Shown here in pieces: positions 63,128 through 64,000 of a stretch of 64,000 nucleotides of DNA; positions within the stretch are counted from its first letter, which is position 1, and every line of letters begins with the position of its first letter. The notes under the pieces were generated by a model. It did not search any database. It worked only from the letters and a program-made list of their open reading frames with translations, and was not told the DNA's origin. The stretch lies in contig CALDUL010000001.1 of the NCBI GenBank assembly GCA_937923575.1, positions 1 through 64,000 of the forward strand, in the 5' to 3' direction. Both the position numbers and the translations under genes were made by a program. This DNA is from an uncultured Algimonas sp. GTDB taxonomy: Bacteria > Pseudomonadota > Alphaproteobacteria > Caulobacterales > Maricaulaceae.

Positions 63128-63142
63128 GTTCCTATTTTGTTC
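63128..63142 (-). promoter_or_regulatory. LexA (SOS) box of the imuA-imuB-dnaE2 cassette
   Basis: GTTC-CTATTTT-GTTC on the plus strand (GAAC-N7-GAAC toward imuA) is the direct-repeat LexA box of alphaproteobacteria. It sits 49 bases before the imuA start in the only gap, and the cassette is a known SOS target in this class. Confidence 0.82.
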
Positions 63143-63146
63143 TAAT

Positions 63147-63458
63147 TCAGAGCGCGGAGTCAACCCAAATAGGAAAAGAGTCCTGTGGTCTTTCGTTGAT
63201 AGGCGTTAGGGAACGGCTTCCGCCCATCTGGTTTGAAGACTTCAACACACGCTTGGTGCTGGCCGGAAACTTTGCAAGGGTTGTGCCCGTGCGGGTCGGA
63301 CGGATGACCAGCTGGCCCGCGCAATTGGGACACACGCTATTCATGCCGTCGGAACAATCCGCGCAGAAGGTGCACTCGAAAGAGCAGATGCGTGCGTCGC
63401 TCGATTCCGGTGGCAGGTCAGTGTCGCAGCGTTCGCAATTCGGGCGCAGCTCAAGCAC
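63147..63458 (-). CDS. DUF1272-family zinc-ribbon protein
   Basis: A 103-residue protein with six cysteines in CERCD, CSFECTFCADC and CPNC, the DUF1272 ribbon, starting LELRPNCERCDTDLPPES. The GTG at 63458 gives the standard start (V/M-LELRPN) and avoids a 23-base overlap with the SDR that an ATG at 63485 would cause. The C-terminal 35 residues extend beyond the usual domain. It lies 4 bases downstream of the SDR gene. Confidence 0.83.
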   Translation of the reverse strand: MLELRPNCERCDTDLPPESSDARICSFECTFCADCSDGMNSVCPNCAGQLVIRPTRTGTTLAKFPASTKRVLKSSNQMGGSRSLTPINERPQDSFPIWVDSAL

Positions 63459-63462
63459 GCGA

Positions 63463-64000
63463 CTACCGATTCTGCTGGCCGTCATCGACGATGACCACGG
63501 TGCCGGTGACGGCGTGGCTGTCGGGGTCGACGAGATAGAGCAGCGTGCTGTCCAACCAGTCGGGTGTGGGAACGCGGCCGCGGCGGGTGACTTTGGAAAA
63601 GCCGTCGGCGTCGTCTCCGACCTTCATGCGCTGGGCCATGTCATCGGTCATTTCTGAGGCCACAATGCCGGGCGCGATGGCGTTGACATTGACGTGGAAG
63701 CGCGACCATTCAACGGCGAGCGTTTCCGTCATGCGCGCAATCGCGGCCTTGGAGGTCGAGTAGAGCGCCGCGCCATTGCCGTCATATTGATAGGCGGCGA
63801 CCGAAGCGATGTTGACGATACGGCCAGGGCGCTTGGCCTTGATCAGGCGCTTGGCGACCTCACGGGCGAGCAGGAAGGGCGCGGTGAGGTTGATAGTCAT
63901 CAGCCGCTCCATGAACTCCGGCTCCATGCGCGTGGCGAGCTGTCCGTCAGCGATGCCGGCGTTGTTGATGAGGATCGTCGGCATGCCCAGCTCGGCTTCC
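63463..64000 (-). CDS. SDR-family oxidoreductase, C-terminal part (5' end outside window)
   Basis: Only the last 178 residues are visible, because the frame stays open to base 64000. Visible SDR pieces are INNAGI (structural NAG), NIASVAAYQYDG (Ser) and YSTSKAAI (Tyr-x3-Lys catalytic site), followed by NAIAPGIVASEM and the C-terminal TGTVVIVDDGQ. The sequence is FabG-like, a 3-oxoacyl reductase or related dehydrogenase. The cofactor-binding part is beyond the window. Confidence 0.88.
   Translation of the reverse strand, partial: EAELGMPTILINNAGIADGQLATRMEPEFMERLMTINLTAPFLLAREVAKRLIKAKRPGRIVNIASVAAYQYDGNGAALYSTSKAAIARMTETLAVEWSRFHVNVNAIAPGIVASEMTDDMAQRMKVGDDADGFSKVTRRGRVPTPDWLDSTLLYLVDPDSHAVTGTVVIVDDGQQNR

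Noticed and set aside
1-64000. CRISPR arrays, prophage or integrative-element modules
   Set aside because: No regularly spaced repeats, integrase, capsid or conjugation genes, and no att-like duplications were seen while reading either strand.

Overview
The window is a GC-rich stretch of an alphaproteobacterial chromosome, most likely from the Caulobacterales/Maricaulales (Hyphomonadaceae-like) side of the class. Several lineage markers support this: a DUF3035/BamF lipoprotein beside lspA, DUF1289, DUF2093, COQ9, an HWE-type histidine kinase, the rsmD-rluB-tadA arrangement, and an imuA-imuB-dnaE2 mutagenesis cassette behind a GTTC-N7-GTTC LexA box. Almost the whole window is ordinary chromosomal backbone, tightly packed. 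Many starts overlap the preceding stop as ATGA or GTGA. No tRNA, rRNA, CRISPR array, phage module or intact insertion sequence was seen, and no gene-free stretch reaches 300 bases.

Layout. 1-5.7 kb (+): the end of a zinc metalloprotease, a HAD-IIA phosphatase, a MaoC hydratase, ribF and a POT peptide transporter, closed by a strong terminator. 5.8-12.7 kb (-): DUF937, then a coupled hemF-led string (zinc-ribbon membrane protein, HD hydrolase, HAD hydrolase, DUF2891 lipoprotein, membrane-anchored protein), DUF3179 and trmL. 12.8-16.7 kb (+): a giant CheB-CheR-PAS-HWE hybrid sensor and a single-domain response regulator. 17.0-21.2 kb (+): a four-gene cobalamin methyl-transfer operon (corrinoid protein, DUF1638, pterin-dependent methyltransferase, ferredoxin/ASKHA reactivase) behind an AT-rich palindrome. 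21.2-27.0 kb (-): glnE with an unusual 5' end, and a large autotransporter. 27.2-30.3 kb (+): lspA, bamF, mutL. 30.3-32.6 kb (-): an AT-richer orphan gene, rsmD and rluB. 32.6-38.7 kb (+): tadA, an EamA transporter, a coiled-coil protein, a hairpin cluster, xseA, DUF2093, an M23 lipoprotein and an AroQ-type chorismate mutase. 38.8-43.6 kb (-): a small secreted protein and a Kdo/lipid A operon (DUF374 acyltransferase, waaA, lpxK, lpxL, GNAT). 43.6-45.1 kb (+): a dual-specificity phosphatase, ccmH and a small conserved protein. 45.1-48.6 kb: a 2-oxoadipate dioxygenase-type protein, a charged protein, an EF-hand protein and an acidic secreted protein. 48.8-52 kb (+): an ABC-2 exporter pair and COQ9. 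52-53.8 kb (-): a secreted amidohydrolase and a small membrane protein. 53.9-57.5 kb (+): three oxidoreductases and a beta-barrel-like protein. 57.5-64 kb (-): dnaE2, imuB, imuA, DUF1272 and a partial SDR.

The most interesting system is the operon at 17.0-21.2 kb. It holds a cobalamin-binding module, a methyltetrahydrofolate-binding module and a reductive reactivase, but no MttB-family substrate methyltransferase. That composition fits a dismantled (split) B12-dependent methionine synthase better than a methylamine or betaine demethylase. The upstream palindrome resembles operators of methionine-metabolism ArsR-type regulators. Two of the proteins carry near-identical Arg/Gly-rich tails that the usual family description does not explain. 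Other leads are a run of adjacent perfect hairpins before xseA, a 13-bp inverted repeat at 48.0 kb, and a peptidase that keeps its zinc-site architecture with Cys in place of the last His.
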